From NCBI RefSeq assembly GCF_018967865.2, contig NZ_JAHLZY020000001.1, positions 2,294,001 to 2,358,000 of the forward strand: a stretch of DNA of 64,000 bases, given 5' to 3'. Numbering within the stretch: position 1 is the first letter of the stretch; each line of letters starts with the position of its first letter. The position numbers were made by a program, and so were the translations under genes. Of this stretch, positions 1 through 7,500 are shown piece by piece. This stretch comes from Hymenobacter siberiensis. Lineage in GTDB: Bacteria; Bacteroidota; Bacteroidia; Cytophagales; Hymenobacteraceae. The notes below the pieces were generated by a model. It made no database searches. It was not told the origin of the DNA and saw only the letters and a list, made by a program, of their open reading frames with translations.

Positions 1-2
1 CC

Positions 3-83
3 GACACCCTGGCCCGGCTCGATATCCGCCGGCTGGCCCTGGCCGTGGATGCGCTGCTGGCAACGGTGTTGGCGGGGAGTTGA
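3..83 (+). CDS. C-terminal end of an unidentified protein (partial)
   Basis: An open frame runs in from the left edge and stops at TGA 81-83. The 26 visible residues (DTLARLDIRRLALAVDALLA and so on) resemble the last helix of M28-type zinc peptidases, which often carry a D-T-x-x-x-L/I-D motif there, but this is too short to assign. It precedes the InsA-like gene on the same strand, with 89 bases between them. Confidence 0.4.
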   Translation, partial: DTLARLDIRRLALAVDALLATVLAGS

Positions 84-98
84 GCGGGCGGAAGGGGC

Positions 99-132
99 TA
101 TATTTTTGCTAAACTAATATATATTTGCTAAA
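99..132 (+). promoter_or_regulatory. Two 15-bp direct repeats over a -7-like box
   Basis: Near-identical 15-mers TATATTTTTGCTAAA (99-113) and TATATATTTGCTAAA (118-132) lie 19 bp apart. The second contains TATATTTG, a match to the Bacteroidota -7 consensus TAnnTTTG. Repeats about two helical turns apart over a promoter suggest an operator, possibly autoregulatory for the HTH gene that starts at 173. Confidence 0.45.
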
Positions 133-172
133 TAGCTGTAGCTTTGGCCTTCACCCCAAACGATTGTGCCTG

Positions 173-595
173 ATGAATACGCCTGCTTGCCCAAAGTGTG
201 ATTCGGACGAAGCCACCAAAAGTGGCGTTATCAGCGGACGGCAACGGTTTAAATGTCGGGCATGCGGCTACCACTATACGGTGGCCAAGGTAGGCCGCGA
301 GGTAGATAGCTACTACGTCATCAAGGCGTTGCAGCTCTACATCGAGGGCGTGAGCTACCGCGAGATTGAGCGCTTGCTGGGCGTGAGTCACGTGAGCGTG
401 ATGAACTGGGTGAAGAAATACGGCGTGAAAGCCCCGCGCCAGCCCGACTACCACCCGACCTATAAAATACTCAATCACAAGGAGCTGGCAGAGTTTTTTC
501 AACAGCCCGGCAACCTGAAAGGTGCTGGTATGATGGTAACGGAGCTGGGCGACAAGTTTATGGTGATTCGTTGGGAACGGTTCCGGGGGAGCTGA
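173..595 (+). CDS. InsA-like zinc-ribbon/HTH protein, candidate local regulator
   Basis: This 140-residue protein starts with a zinc ribbon (C6-x2-C9 and C26-x2-C29, ending in CG), followed by a helix-turn-helix at about residues 60-80 (sequence SYREIERLLGVSHVSVMNWV). This is the layout of IS1 InsA, but no DDE transposase follows and no IS ends flank it. The last 40 residues are unlike a transposase. ATG 173 is chosen because it places the first CxxC close to the N-terminus. The next gene is a porin and then a transporter, kinase and acyl-CoA synthetases, so I infer a domesticated DNA-binding protein acting on this locus. A solitary IS1 InsA remnant is the alternative. Confidence 0.7.
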   Translation: MNTPACPKCDSDEATKSGVISGRQRFKCRACGYHYTVAKVGREVDSYYVIKALQLYIEGVSYREIERLLGVSHVSVMNWVKKYGVKAPRQPDYHPTYKILNHKELAEFFQQPGNLKGAGMMVTELGDKFMVIRWERFRGS

Positions 596-622
596 GCTAT
601 AGCAGCGGGGCGCAACTATAGC
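596..622. promoter_or_regulatory. Inverted repeat GCTATAG/CTATAGC upstream of the porin
   Basis: GCTATAG (596-602) and CTATAGC (616-622) form a 7-bp perfect inverted repeat just after the HTH gene stop codon and 30 bp upstream of the porin -7 box. This is a plausible operator, or a weak hairpin. Confidence 0.3.
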
Positions 623-651
623 CCGCGCGGCGTCATCGGGCCGGGAATGTA

Positions 652-659
652 TAGGTTTG
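652..659 (+). promoter_or_regulatory. Porin -7 box TAGGTTTG
   Basis: TAGGTTTG matches TAnnTTTG. No good TTG is seen 19 bases upstream, so the promoter may need an activator. It lies inside the upstream extension of the porin frame and supports starting the porin at ATG 734 rather than at ATG 647. Confidence 0.45.
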
Positions 660-733
660 GGGAAACTGATTGGCGACTTCCAAAAGGCTGCGCTGGTTTT
701 GCTGCTCTCTTTTCTAACTATTCCCACAAATCC

Positions 734-2227
734 ATGCAATTTTCTCGCTACGCGCTGACCATTACTGCGCTGCTGGCCGCCGAAGCGGTGTCGGCTCAGG
801 TGCAGCCGCCACCCGTCGGCAATCCAACCTCGCCGCCGCCGGCCGCCCCGGCACCGGCTCCCGCGCCGGCCGCGCCCACCAAGTCAGCTCCCTATGGCGG
901 GGGCCTGAAGATGAACCTCTCGCCCGACGGCTCCAAATACGTGCGCATCCTGCTCTGGACGCAGGTGTACGCCCGCTATACCGAGAACAACACGGGCACC
1001 CTGCGTGCCCCCAACACGCCTAAGGAAAGCCAGGTCGACTTCGGCATCCGGCGCTCGCGCATGGTGGTGATGGCCCAGCTCAACCCGCGCTTTCTAGTGT
1101 ATACCCACTTAGGTATCAACAACCAGAATGCGGTGAGCGGCGGCGTGGCACCCACTACCGACGGCAAGAAGCCGCAGTTCTTCATTCACGAAGCCGTTAC
1201 GGAGTACAAGGTGAACAAGTACCTCAGCCTGGGGGCCGGTCTGCACTACTACAACGGCATTTCGCGGCTGACCAACGCCAGCACTACCAGCATCCTGACG
1301 ATGGATTTGCCGCTCACCAACTTCCCCACCATCGAAAACACCGACCAGTTTGCCCGCTGGCTGGGCGTTTTTGCCAAGGGCCGGGTGGGCAAGTTTGACT
1401 ACCGCGTGTCGATGAGCGACGCTTTCCTGACCAACCTGGCCAGCACCCCGCTGGCGCTGGGCACCACCGCGGCGGGCGTGAGCACCGGCACCGGCGTGGC
1501 CGCCTACAATCCGCAGAATACCAGCCATGTGTACCAGGGCTACTTCAGCTATAACTTCCTGGAGTCCGAGGCCAACCTGCTGCCCTATACGCAGGGCTCC
1601 TATCTGGGCACAAAGCGGGTTTTTAGCGTCGGTGCGGGCTTTTTGTACAATAAAGACGCCATGTATTCGCGCTCCACGAGCAGCAGCGTAGCAGTGACGC
1701 CGGCCGTTACGGCCGACCCGTTCGGCACCATTGGCACCACCAAGCACGACATGACGCTGTTCGGGGTGGATGCCTTCTACGATGTGCCACTCGATACGAC
1801 CTCGCGCACGGCCATTACGCTCTACGGCGTGTACTACAACTTCAACATGGGGCCCAACTACGTGCGCTTTGTGGGGGCCGAAAACCCGGGCTACGGCACC
1901 AGTGCCCTGCGCGGCAATGCCGTGCCGCAGTCGGGTACGGGAGGCTCATTCTATTTCCAGGGCGGCTTCCTGCTCCCCAAAAATACCCTCGGGCCTAAGG
2001 CGCGCCTGCAGCCCTACGTGGCCTACCTGCGCAGCAACTACGAAGGCCTGCGTGACTCCGGCGGCAACCAAGTGGGTACGAACGTATTCGACGGTGGCGT
2101 GAACGTGCTCCTCGACGGCCACAACGCTAAAGTGACGCTCAACTACCGTGCCCGGCCCGATTTCACCAACGTGAACGACGTGAAGTACCGGCCCGAAGTC
2201 ACGCTGCAAACGCAGGTATTCCTGTAG
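734..2227 (+). CDS. Outer-membrane porin
   Basis: This 497-residue protein opens with a signal peptide (MQFSRYALTITALLAAEAVSA), then a Pro/Ala-rich linker (about residues 25-55) and a long region of alternating beta strands rich in Tyr and Phe, ending in VTLQTQVFL with a terminal hydrophobic residue. The overall look is of the phosphate-selective porin O/P type, although the substrate cannot be read from sequence. Placed 55 bp before an MHS transporter and upstream of acetyl- and propionyl-CoA synthetases, it probably gives small organic acids a route across the outer membrane. Confidence 0.8.
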   Translation: MQFSRYALTITALLAAEAVSAQVQPPPVGNPTSPPPAAPAPAPAPAAPTKSAPYGGGLKMNLSPDGSKYVRILLWTQVYARYTENNTGTLRAPNTPKESQVDFGIRRSRMVVMAQLNPRFLVYTHLGINNQNAVSGGVAPTTDGKKPQFFIHEAVTEYKVNKYLSLGAGLHYYNGISRLTNASTTSILTMDLPLTNFPTIENTDQFARWLGVFAKGRVGKFDYRVSMSDAFLTNLASTPLALGTTAAGVSTGTGVAAYNPQNTSHVYQGYFSYNFLESEANLLPYTQGSYLGTKRVFSVGAGFLYNKDAMYSRSTSSSVAVTPAVTADPFGTIGTTKHDMTLFGVDAFYDVPLDTTSRTAITLYGVYYNFNMGPNYVRFVGAENPGYGTSALRGNAVPQSGTGGSFYFQGGFLLPKNTLGPKARLQPYVAYLRSNYEGLRDSGGNQVGTNVFDGGVNVLLDGHNAKVTLNYRARPDFTNVNDVKYRPEVTLQTQVFL

Positions 2228-2282
2228 GCCCCGGCATATTGCTTCTTCTTGCTTTGCTAACCCTTTTTCTTGACTAATCAGT

Positions 2283-3767
2283 ATGGAACAGAGTTTAAAC
2301 CCGCCCTATATGGCTGACAATGAAGTTGCGCACGACAACAACACCACCTCCACCAGCGTCATCTGGAAGGTTATCACCGCCTCGTCGGTGGGCACGGTCA
2401 TCGAGTGGTACGACTTCTACATTTTTGGCTCATTGGCAGCCATTATCGGGCCGGTATTGTTTGGCTCGAAGGGCAAGATTGAGGACACGCTGCTCGGGGC
2501 ACTGGCCGTATTTGGGGCCGGTTTTGTGGTGCGGCCGTTCGGGGCCATGTTCTTTGGCCGGCTCGGCGACATGATTGGTCGCAAGTACACCTTCCTCGTT
2601 ACGCTGCTGATTATGGGCGGGGCCACGTTCATCACCGGCCTAGTGCCGAGCTACGACAAAATCGGGCTCGCGGCCCCGGCCATTGTGGTGGTGCTGCGCC
2701 TGTTGCAGGGCCTGGCCCTGGGCGGCGAATACGGCGGTGCTGCGACCTACGTGGCCGAGTATGCACCCGATGCCAAGCGGGGGTATTTCACTAGTTTCAT
2801 CCAGATAACGGCCACTGGCGGCCTCATCCTCAGCATTTCGGTTATTCTGATTACGCGCAAGCTGCTGGGTGAGGATGCGTTCAAGGAGTGGGGCTGGCGC
2901 ATTCCGTTCCTGCTCTCGGGCTTCCTGCTGGTTGCTTCGTACTACATCCGCCGCCAGCTGCACGAGTCGCCGCTGTTTGCCAAGGCCAAGGCCACCGGCA
3001 CCACCAGCAAAAGCCCCCTGCGCGACTCGTTCATGAACCCGGTGAACCGCCGCCTCGTCCTCATTGCGTTGTTTGGTGTGACCATGGGCCAGGGCGTAAT
3101 TTTCTACACCAGTCAGTTTCAGGCCTTCACGTTCATGAATGCCACTCTTAAGCTCGACATCGTGAACTCCAGCATCATCATGGTGGTGGCCATGCTGCTG
3201 GGCACGCCGCTGTTCGTGTACTTCGGCTCGCTGTCTGACCGCATTGGCCGCAAGCGTATTATTATGACCGGCATGATTTGCGGGGCCCTGTTCACCGTTC
3301 CGCTTTTTTATGGCCTGAAGGCGTTTGCCGGCCCCCTCACGGAAATCACGCCCGCCACGGTAGATGCCGCCGGCAAAGCCGTGCCCGCCGTGATGAAGGC
3401 CCTCACGCCCAACATCCCGGCCATGATTGCGATGGTGTTCTTCCTCGTCACGTTCGTGACGATGGTGTACGGCCCCATTGCGGCTTATCTGGTTGAGCTG
3501 TTCCCTACCAGCGTGCGCTACACCTCGCTGTCGGTACCGTATCACATTGGCAACGGCGTGTTTGGGGGCTTTGTGCCGCTCATTGCCACGGCCATTGGTG
3601 TGTGGGCCGCCGCCCAGCCGGCCGGCACCTTCGCCAAAGAGCATAGCAGTCTATTAGGCCTGGTTTACCCGGTTACCATTGCCCTCATCTGTTTCATCAT
3701 TGGTATGGCCCTGATGAAGGACGTGCGCAACGTGAAGCTGATTGACGAGCAGCAGCCCGCCGCTTAA
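2283..3767 (+). CDS. MHS-family MFS transporter (organic acid:H+ symporter-like)
   Basis: A 494-residue inner-membrane protein with about 12 membrane segments. It has the metabolite:H+ symporter signature: SVGTVIEWYDFYIFG near residue 40, the loop 2-3 motif GRLGDMIGRKYTF and its second-half copy GSLSDRIGRKR. It also has the LLQGLALGGEYGGAATY segment typical of the ShiA/ProP/KgtP group. Substrates in this group include shikimate, betaine and dicarboxylates. Here the downstream acyl-CoA synthetases point to a monocarboxylate such as acetate or propionate, by inference. The gene is followed by a strong terminator. Confidence 0.88.
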   Translation: MEQSLNPPYMADNEVAHDNNTTSTSVIWKVITASSVGTVIEWYDFYIFGSLAAIIGPVLFGSKGKIEDTLLGALAVFGAGFVVRPFGAMFFGRLGDMIGRKYTFLVTLLIMGGATFITGLVPSYDKIGLAAPAIVVVLRLLQGLALGGEYGGAATYVAEYAPDAKRGYFTSFIQITATGGLILSISVILITRKLLGEDAFKEWGWRIPFLLSGFLLVASYYIRRQLHESPLFAKAKATGTTSKSPLRDSFMNPVNRRLVLIALFGVTMGQGVIFYTSQFQAFTFMNATLKLDIVNSSIIMVVAMLLGTPLFVYFGSLSDRIGRKRIIMTGMICGALFTVPLFYGLKAFAGPLTEITPATVDAAGKAVPAVMKALTPNIPAMIAMVFFLVTFVTMVYGPIAAYLVELFPTSVRYTSLSVPYHIGNGVFGGFVPLIATAIGVWAAAQPAGTFAKEHSSLLGLVYPVTIALICFIIGMALMKDVRNVKLIDEQQPAA

Positions 3768-3792
3768 CCTGTTCGCGCGCTGCGACCAGGTG

Positions 3793-3830
3793 AAAGTCCG
3801 CCGGGCCCCGTGCCCGGCGGACTTTTTCTT
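3793..3830 (+). terminator. Rho-independent terminator after the MFS gene
   Basis: A perfect 13-bp GC-rich stem (3793-3805 with 3813-3825) and 7-base loop is followed by T residues. It ends the porin-MFS unit and separates it from the sensor-kinase unit. Confidence 0.9.
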
Positions 3831-3860
3831 AGATTGGCCGTCCCAAGCCGCCCCACTATC

Positions 3861-4106
3861 ATGCCCGACGCTCCCGATAACTCTCTGCCCAATCTCGTGC
3901 CCGCCGACCGCCCCGCGCCGCGTCAGGAGCCGCGCCTGCTGTTCATCGCGGTGCTGTTCGGGGTGCTGCTCAATTACCCGCTGCTGGCCTTGTTCGACCA
4001 CGACGGGCGAGTGGGCGGCGTGCCGGTACTATATCTCTACGTGCTGCTGACCTGGATTGCGCTGGTGACCTTGACCGGCCTGCTGGTGCGCAAGCGTAGA
4101 AGTTAG
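3861..4106 (+). CDS. Small two-helix membrane protein
   Basis: An 81-residue protein beginning MPDAPDNSLPNLVP, with a Pro-rich cytoplasmic start and two hydrophobic segments (about residues 24-42 and 50-73), ending in basic RKRRS. It is not recognised as a named family, but small two-helix proteins of this kind are common immediately upstream of sodium:solute symporters. It sits 57 bp before the symporter-kinase, so it is probably an accessory subunit. ATG 3861 is the first ATG after the terminator. Confidence 0.65.
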   Translation: MPDAPDNSLPNLVPADRPAPRQEPRLLFIAVLFGVLLNYPLLALFDHDGRVGGVPVLYLYVLLTWIALVTLTGLLVRKRRS

Positions 4107-4163
4107 CTCAGGATGACAGCCGATTAACACCCTAATTCATTAAGTCAGCCCATTCTTTCACCC

Positions 4164-6959
4164 ATGTCCAAGCTGCTCGTCATCGGCTTTTCCTTCGGCT
4201 ACCTGGTCCTGCTTTTCGGTGTGGCCTACGCCGCCGAGCGCCGTTCGGCCGCCCGGAAAAGCCTGGTGAGCAATCCCTACGTGTACGCCCTGAGCATGGC
4301 CGTATACTGCACGGCCTGGACGTACTACGGCTCGGTGGGCCGGGCCGCGCACAACGGGCTGGAGTTTGTGGGCATCTACCTGGGGCCCACGCTGCTTGCC
4401 CCGGTGTGGTGGCTGGTGCTGCGCAAGATTATCCGCGTGAGCCGGCAGCAGCGGCTCACCTCTATTGCCGATTTTATTTCGGCCCGCTATGGTAAGAACG
4501 CGGCGCTGGGCGCGCTGGTTACGGCGGTGTGCGTGCTGGGCATTGTGCCCTACATCGCCCTGCAAATCAAAGCAATTGCGGCTTCGTTCGTAACCCTTAC
4601 CGGGAGCGGCGCGGGCGTGGGCGGCCCGGCCGATACCACGGCTCTCTACACCACGAGCGCGCTGGCGGTGTTCACCATCCTGTTCGGGGTGCGTTCGGTA
4701 GAGGCTACCGAGCGGCACGAGGGCATTGTGCTGGCCGTGGCCGTGGAGAGCGTGCTCAAGCTGGTGGCGTTTCTGGTGCTGGGGGCTTTCGTCACGTTTG
4801 GGCTGTTTCACGGATTCACCGACGTATTCGACCAGGCGGCGGCCGTGCCGGCCCTGCGGCAGCTGTTCACGCTGCGCGGCTCGGGCACGGGCGGGGCCGA
4901 GTGGTTCACGCTGCTCGTGCTCAGCATGTCGGCCATTCTGCTGCTGCCCCGGCAGTTTCAGGTGGCGGTGGTGGAGAATGTGGATGAAAACCACCTGCGC
5001 AAGGCCATGTGGCTGTTTCCGCTCTACCTCATCATCATCAACCTGTTTGTGCTGCCGGTGGCCTTTGGTGGCATGCTGAAGCTGGGCCACACGGGCATCG
5101 ATGCCGATACCTACGTGCTGGCCCTGCCGCTGGCGGCGGGCCATTCGTGGCTGGCGCTGCTCACGTACCTGGGGGGCTTGTCGGCGGCTAGCAGCATGAT
5201 TATCGTCGAAACCATTGCCCTGAGCGTGATGATGAGCAACCACCTGCTCATGCCGCTGCTGGTGCGTGTGTCCTCGGTCCGGCCCGAAGGCCAGACGCGT
5301 TGGTTTGCCTACCTGGGCCGCGTGGCCCTCGAAAGCCGCCGCCTGGCCGTGGTGCTGGTGCTGCTGCTGGCCTACGGCTACTACGCCGCGGTGGGCAAAA
5401 CCCTGCCGCTGGTGAATACCGGTCTGGTGTCGTTCGCGGCAGTGGCGCAGTTTGTGCCCGCCGTGCTGGGCGGGCTGTACTGGAAGGGCGGCTCGCGGCG
5501 CGGGGCCACGGTGGGGCTGTTGGCGGGGTTTGCGGTGTGGTTTTTCACGCTGGTGCTGCCCATGCTGGTAGGGCCGGGGCGGCTGCCCGAGTCCATTCTG
5601 ACCGAGGGCCTGGGCGGAATCAGCGGCTTGCGGCCGTTTTCACTCTTTGGGCTCGATGGGCTCGATTACCTCTCGCACGGGCTGTTCTGGAGCTGGTTTT
5701 TCAACATCGGCCTCTACGTGGGCCTCTCGCTGGCCTGGCCGCCCACGGCGCTGGAGCTGCGGCAGGCCGACGTGTTTGTGGACGTATTCACGCGCCGCAG
5801 CCTGGCCGAGGAAGTGGCCGGCTGGCAGGGCCGCACCCCGTTCCCCGACGTGCGCGCCCTATTGCTGGGCTTCCTCGGGAAGAAGCGCACCAACCAGGCC
5901 CTGCTCACCTTCGCCACCCGCTTCCCCGACGCGATGCCGCCTTCACCTTCGGAGGAACTCACCACTTCACCACTTTACCACCTCACCACTGCCGACCCGC
6001 GCCTGCTCACCTACGCCGAGAAGCTGCTGGCCGGCAGCCTCGGCCCGGCCAGCGCCCGCATGCTGGTGGCCTCGGTGGCCGGGGCCGAGCAAATTAGCTA
6101 CGACAGCGTGGTGGGCATTCTCAAGGAAAGCCAGCAACTACTCGAAGCCAACCGCCAGCTCCAGCGCCTCACCGACGAGCTGCGCGCCGCCTACGACCAG
6201 CTTCAGGCCCTCGACAACCGCAAGGACGAATTCCTTTATACCGTGACGCACGAGCTGCGCACGCCGCTCACCAGCATCCGTGCCCTGGCCGAAATCCTGG
6301 CCGACAACCCCGATTTGGAAGAGGAAGAGCGCCTGCGCTTTCAACTCACCATCGGCCGCGAGGCCGAGCGCCTCACCCGGCTCATTTCCCTGGTGCTCGA
6401 TTTGGAGAAGTTCGAATCCGGCCAGGCCACCCTGGACCGTGCCCCAATAGCGGTGAATGAGCTGGTGGCCGAAGCCCTCGACGCCGTGGGCCAGCTGCTG
6501 CGCGACAAGCACATTGCCCTGCATGTCGACGTGCCTGCCGACCTAATCCTCCATGCCGACCGCGACCGCCTCATGCAGGTCCTCGTCAACCTGCTTTCCA
6601 ACGCCATCAAAGCCTGCCGGCCCGAGGGCCAGGGCCGCATCGCGGTACTGGCCTGGCCCACCGCCGATGTGCTCCTGCTTTGCGTGGAAGACAACGGCCG
6701 GGGCATCTCGCCCGCCGCCCAGCACCTCATCTTCGACAAGTTTTACCAGGCCCAGCACCAGACCACCCGCAAGCCCGAAGGCACCGGCCTGGGCCTGGCC
6801 ATCACCCGCAAAATCGTAGAGCTGCACCACGGCCGCATCTGGGTCGAAAGCAGCCTGGAGCAGGGGGCCCGCTTCTTCATCGAGCTGCCGCTGGCGGGAA
6901 GCAGTCCGGAAGAAACGGAGTACGACCCGAAACGTCATGCAGAGCGTAGCGAAGCATGA
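4164..6959 (+). CDS. Sodium:solute symporter-histidine kinase hybrid (CbrA-like sensor)
   Basis: This 931-residue protein fuses about 13 transmembrane segments of the SSS fold (residues 1 to about 530) to a sensor kinase. A coiled region near 650-685 leads to the H-box EFLYTVTHELRTPLTS with phospho-accepting His696. The ATP domain has the N-box NLLSNAIKAC (Asn813), DNGRGIS and GTGLGLAI. The layout matches CbrA of Pseudomonas and related proteins that couple substrate binding or transport to signalling. A response regulator starts 57 bp downstream. The last residues RHAERSEA are encoded by a dispersed repeat that has been captured into the reading frame. Confidence 0.93.
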   Translation: MSKLLVIGFSFGYLVLLFGVAYAAERRSAARKSLVSNPYVYALSMAVYCTAWTYYGSVGRAAHNGLEFVGIYLGPTLLAPVWWLVLRKIIRVSRQQRLTSIADFISARYGKNAALGALVTAVCVLGIVPYIALQIKAIAASFVTLTGSGAGVGGPADTTALYTTSALAVFTILFGVRSVEATERHEGIVLAVAVESVLKLVAFLVLGAFVTFGLFHGFTDVFDQAAAVPALRQLFTLRGSGTGGAEWFTLLVLSMSAILLLPRQFQVAVVENVDENHLRKAMWLFPLYLIIINLFVLPVAFGGMLKLGHTGIDADTYVLALPLAAGHSWLALLTYLGGLSAASSMIIVETIALSVMMSNHLLMPLLVRVSSVRPEGQTRWFAYLGRVALESRRLAVVLVLLLAYGYYAAVGKTLPLVNTGLVSFAAVAQFVPAVLGGLYWKGGSRRGATVGLLAGFAVWFFTLVLPMLVGPGRLPESILTEGLGGISGLRPFSLFGLDGLDYLSHGLFWSWFFNIGLYVGLSLAWPPTALELRQADVFVDVFTRRSLAEEVAGWQGRTPFPDVRALLLGFLGKKRTNQALLTFATRFPDAMPPSPSEELTTSPLYHLTTADPRLLTYAEKLLAGSLGPASARMLVASVAGAEQISYDSVVGILKESQQLLEANRQLQRLTDELRAAYDQLQALDNRKDEFLYTVTHELRTPLTSIRALAEILADNPDLEEEERLRFQLTIGREAERLTRLISLVLDLEKFESGQATLDRAPIAVNELVAEALDAVGQLLRDKHIALHVDVPADLILHADRDRLMQVLVNLLSNAIKACRPEGQGRIAVLAWPTADVLLLCVEDNGRGISPAAQHLIFDKFYQAQHQTTRKPEGTGLGLAITRKIVELHHGRIWVESSLEQGARFFIELPLAGSSPEETEYDPKRHAERSEA

Positions 6960-6965
6960 CCGTTT
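6931..6965. repeat. REP-like element overlapping the kinase stop codon
   Basis: AAACGTCATGC (6931-6941) pairs with GCATGACCGTTT (6954-6965) with one bulge. The core CAGAGCGTAGCGAAG is shared with the element at 25001-25106. It encodes the last eight residues and stop of the histidine kinase. Confidence 0.75.
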
Positions 6966-7016
6966 ACTACCCTTGCCCACCCCGTGCCTATTGGTCTCTT
7001 TCCTGCCTCACCACCC

Positions 7017-7394
7017 ATGAAAACGCCCCACATTCTTATTGTCGATGATGAGCCCAACATTGTCATGTCGCTCGAATTTCTGATGCGCAAGAATGGCTTC
7101 CAGGTCGGCATTGCCCGCAACGGCACCGAAGCCCTGGCCGCCATCGACCAGACCGCCTACGACCTCATTCTGCTGGACATCATGATGCCCGATGTTGATG
7201 GCCTGCAGGTATGCCGCCAGCTGCGCCAGCAACCCGACCGCGCCGGTACCAAGGTCATTTTCCTCTCGGCCAAAAGCCGCGAGGCCGATGTGCAGCAGGG
7301 CTATGAAGTCGGGGCCGATTTATACATTCCCAAGCCGTTTAGCACCCGCCAGCTCATGGAGAAAGTGCGGGAGCTGCTGGGCGTGGCGACGTAA
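7017..7394 (+). CDS. Single-domain response regulator
   Basis: A CheY-like receiver of 125 residues with no output domain. The acidic pocket is DDE (10-12), the phosphorylation site is Asp54 in LILLDIMMPD, Ser84 fills the Thr/Ser position and Lys106 lies in KPF. ATG 7017 is preferred over an upstream GTG (6984) because it opens directly with strand 1 (HILIVDDEP). It is the obvious partner of the symporter-kinase upstream. With no DNA-binding domain it must act through a partner, possibly the InsA-like HTH protein or a distant regulator. Confidence 0.92.
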   Translation: MKTPHILIVDDEPNIVMSLEFLMRKNGFQVGIARNGTEALAAIDQTAYDLILLDIMMPDVDGLQVCRQLRQQPDRAGTKVIFLSAKSREADVQQGYEVGADLYIPKPFSTRQLMEKVRELLGVAT

Positions 7395-7403
7395 CGTTCC
7401 CGT

Positions 7404-7425
7404 AGCACATGCTTTAGCTTGTGCT
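7404..7425. repeat. REP-like palindrome with CTTTAG core
   Basis: AGCACATGC and GCTTGTGCT form a stem with one mismatch around TTTA. The TTTAG core resembles the palindromes that flank the broken transposase at 11.5-12.1 kb. It lies between the response regulator and prpE and has no T-run, so it is not a normal terminator. Confidence 0.5.
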
Positions 7426-7500
7426 CGCGTGCTGAATCCGTTCACCGCCGCCCAAGCTAAATCATGGCCCACATCCCACCACTCCCAAATCCCACCCGCT

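Noticed and set aside
647..733. Longer porin starting at ATG 647
   Set aside because: It would place a -7 box and non-signal residues before a clear signal peptide at 734.
2640..3644. A 334-codon frame antisense to the MHS transporter
   Set aside because: Low-complexity His/Arg/Gly-rich translation with no motifs, while the sense strand has the full MFS signature.
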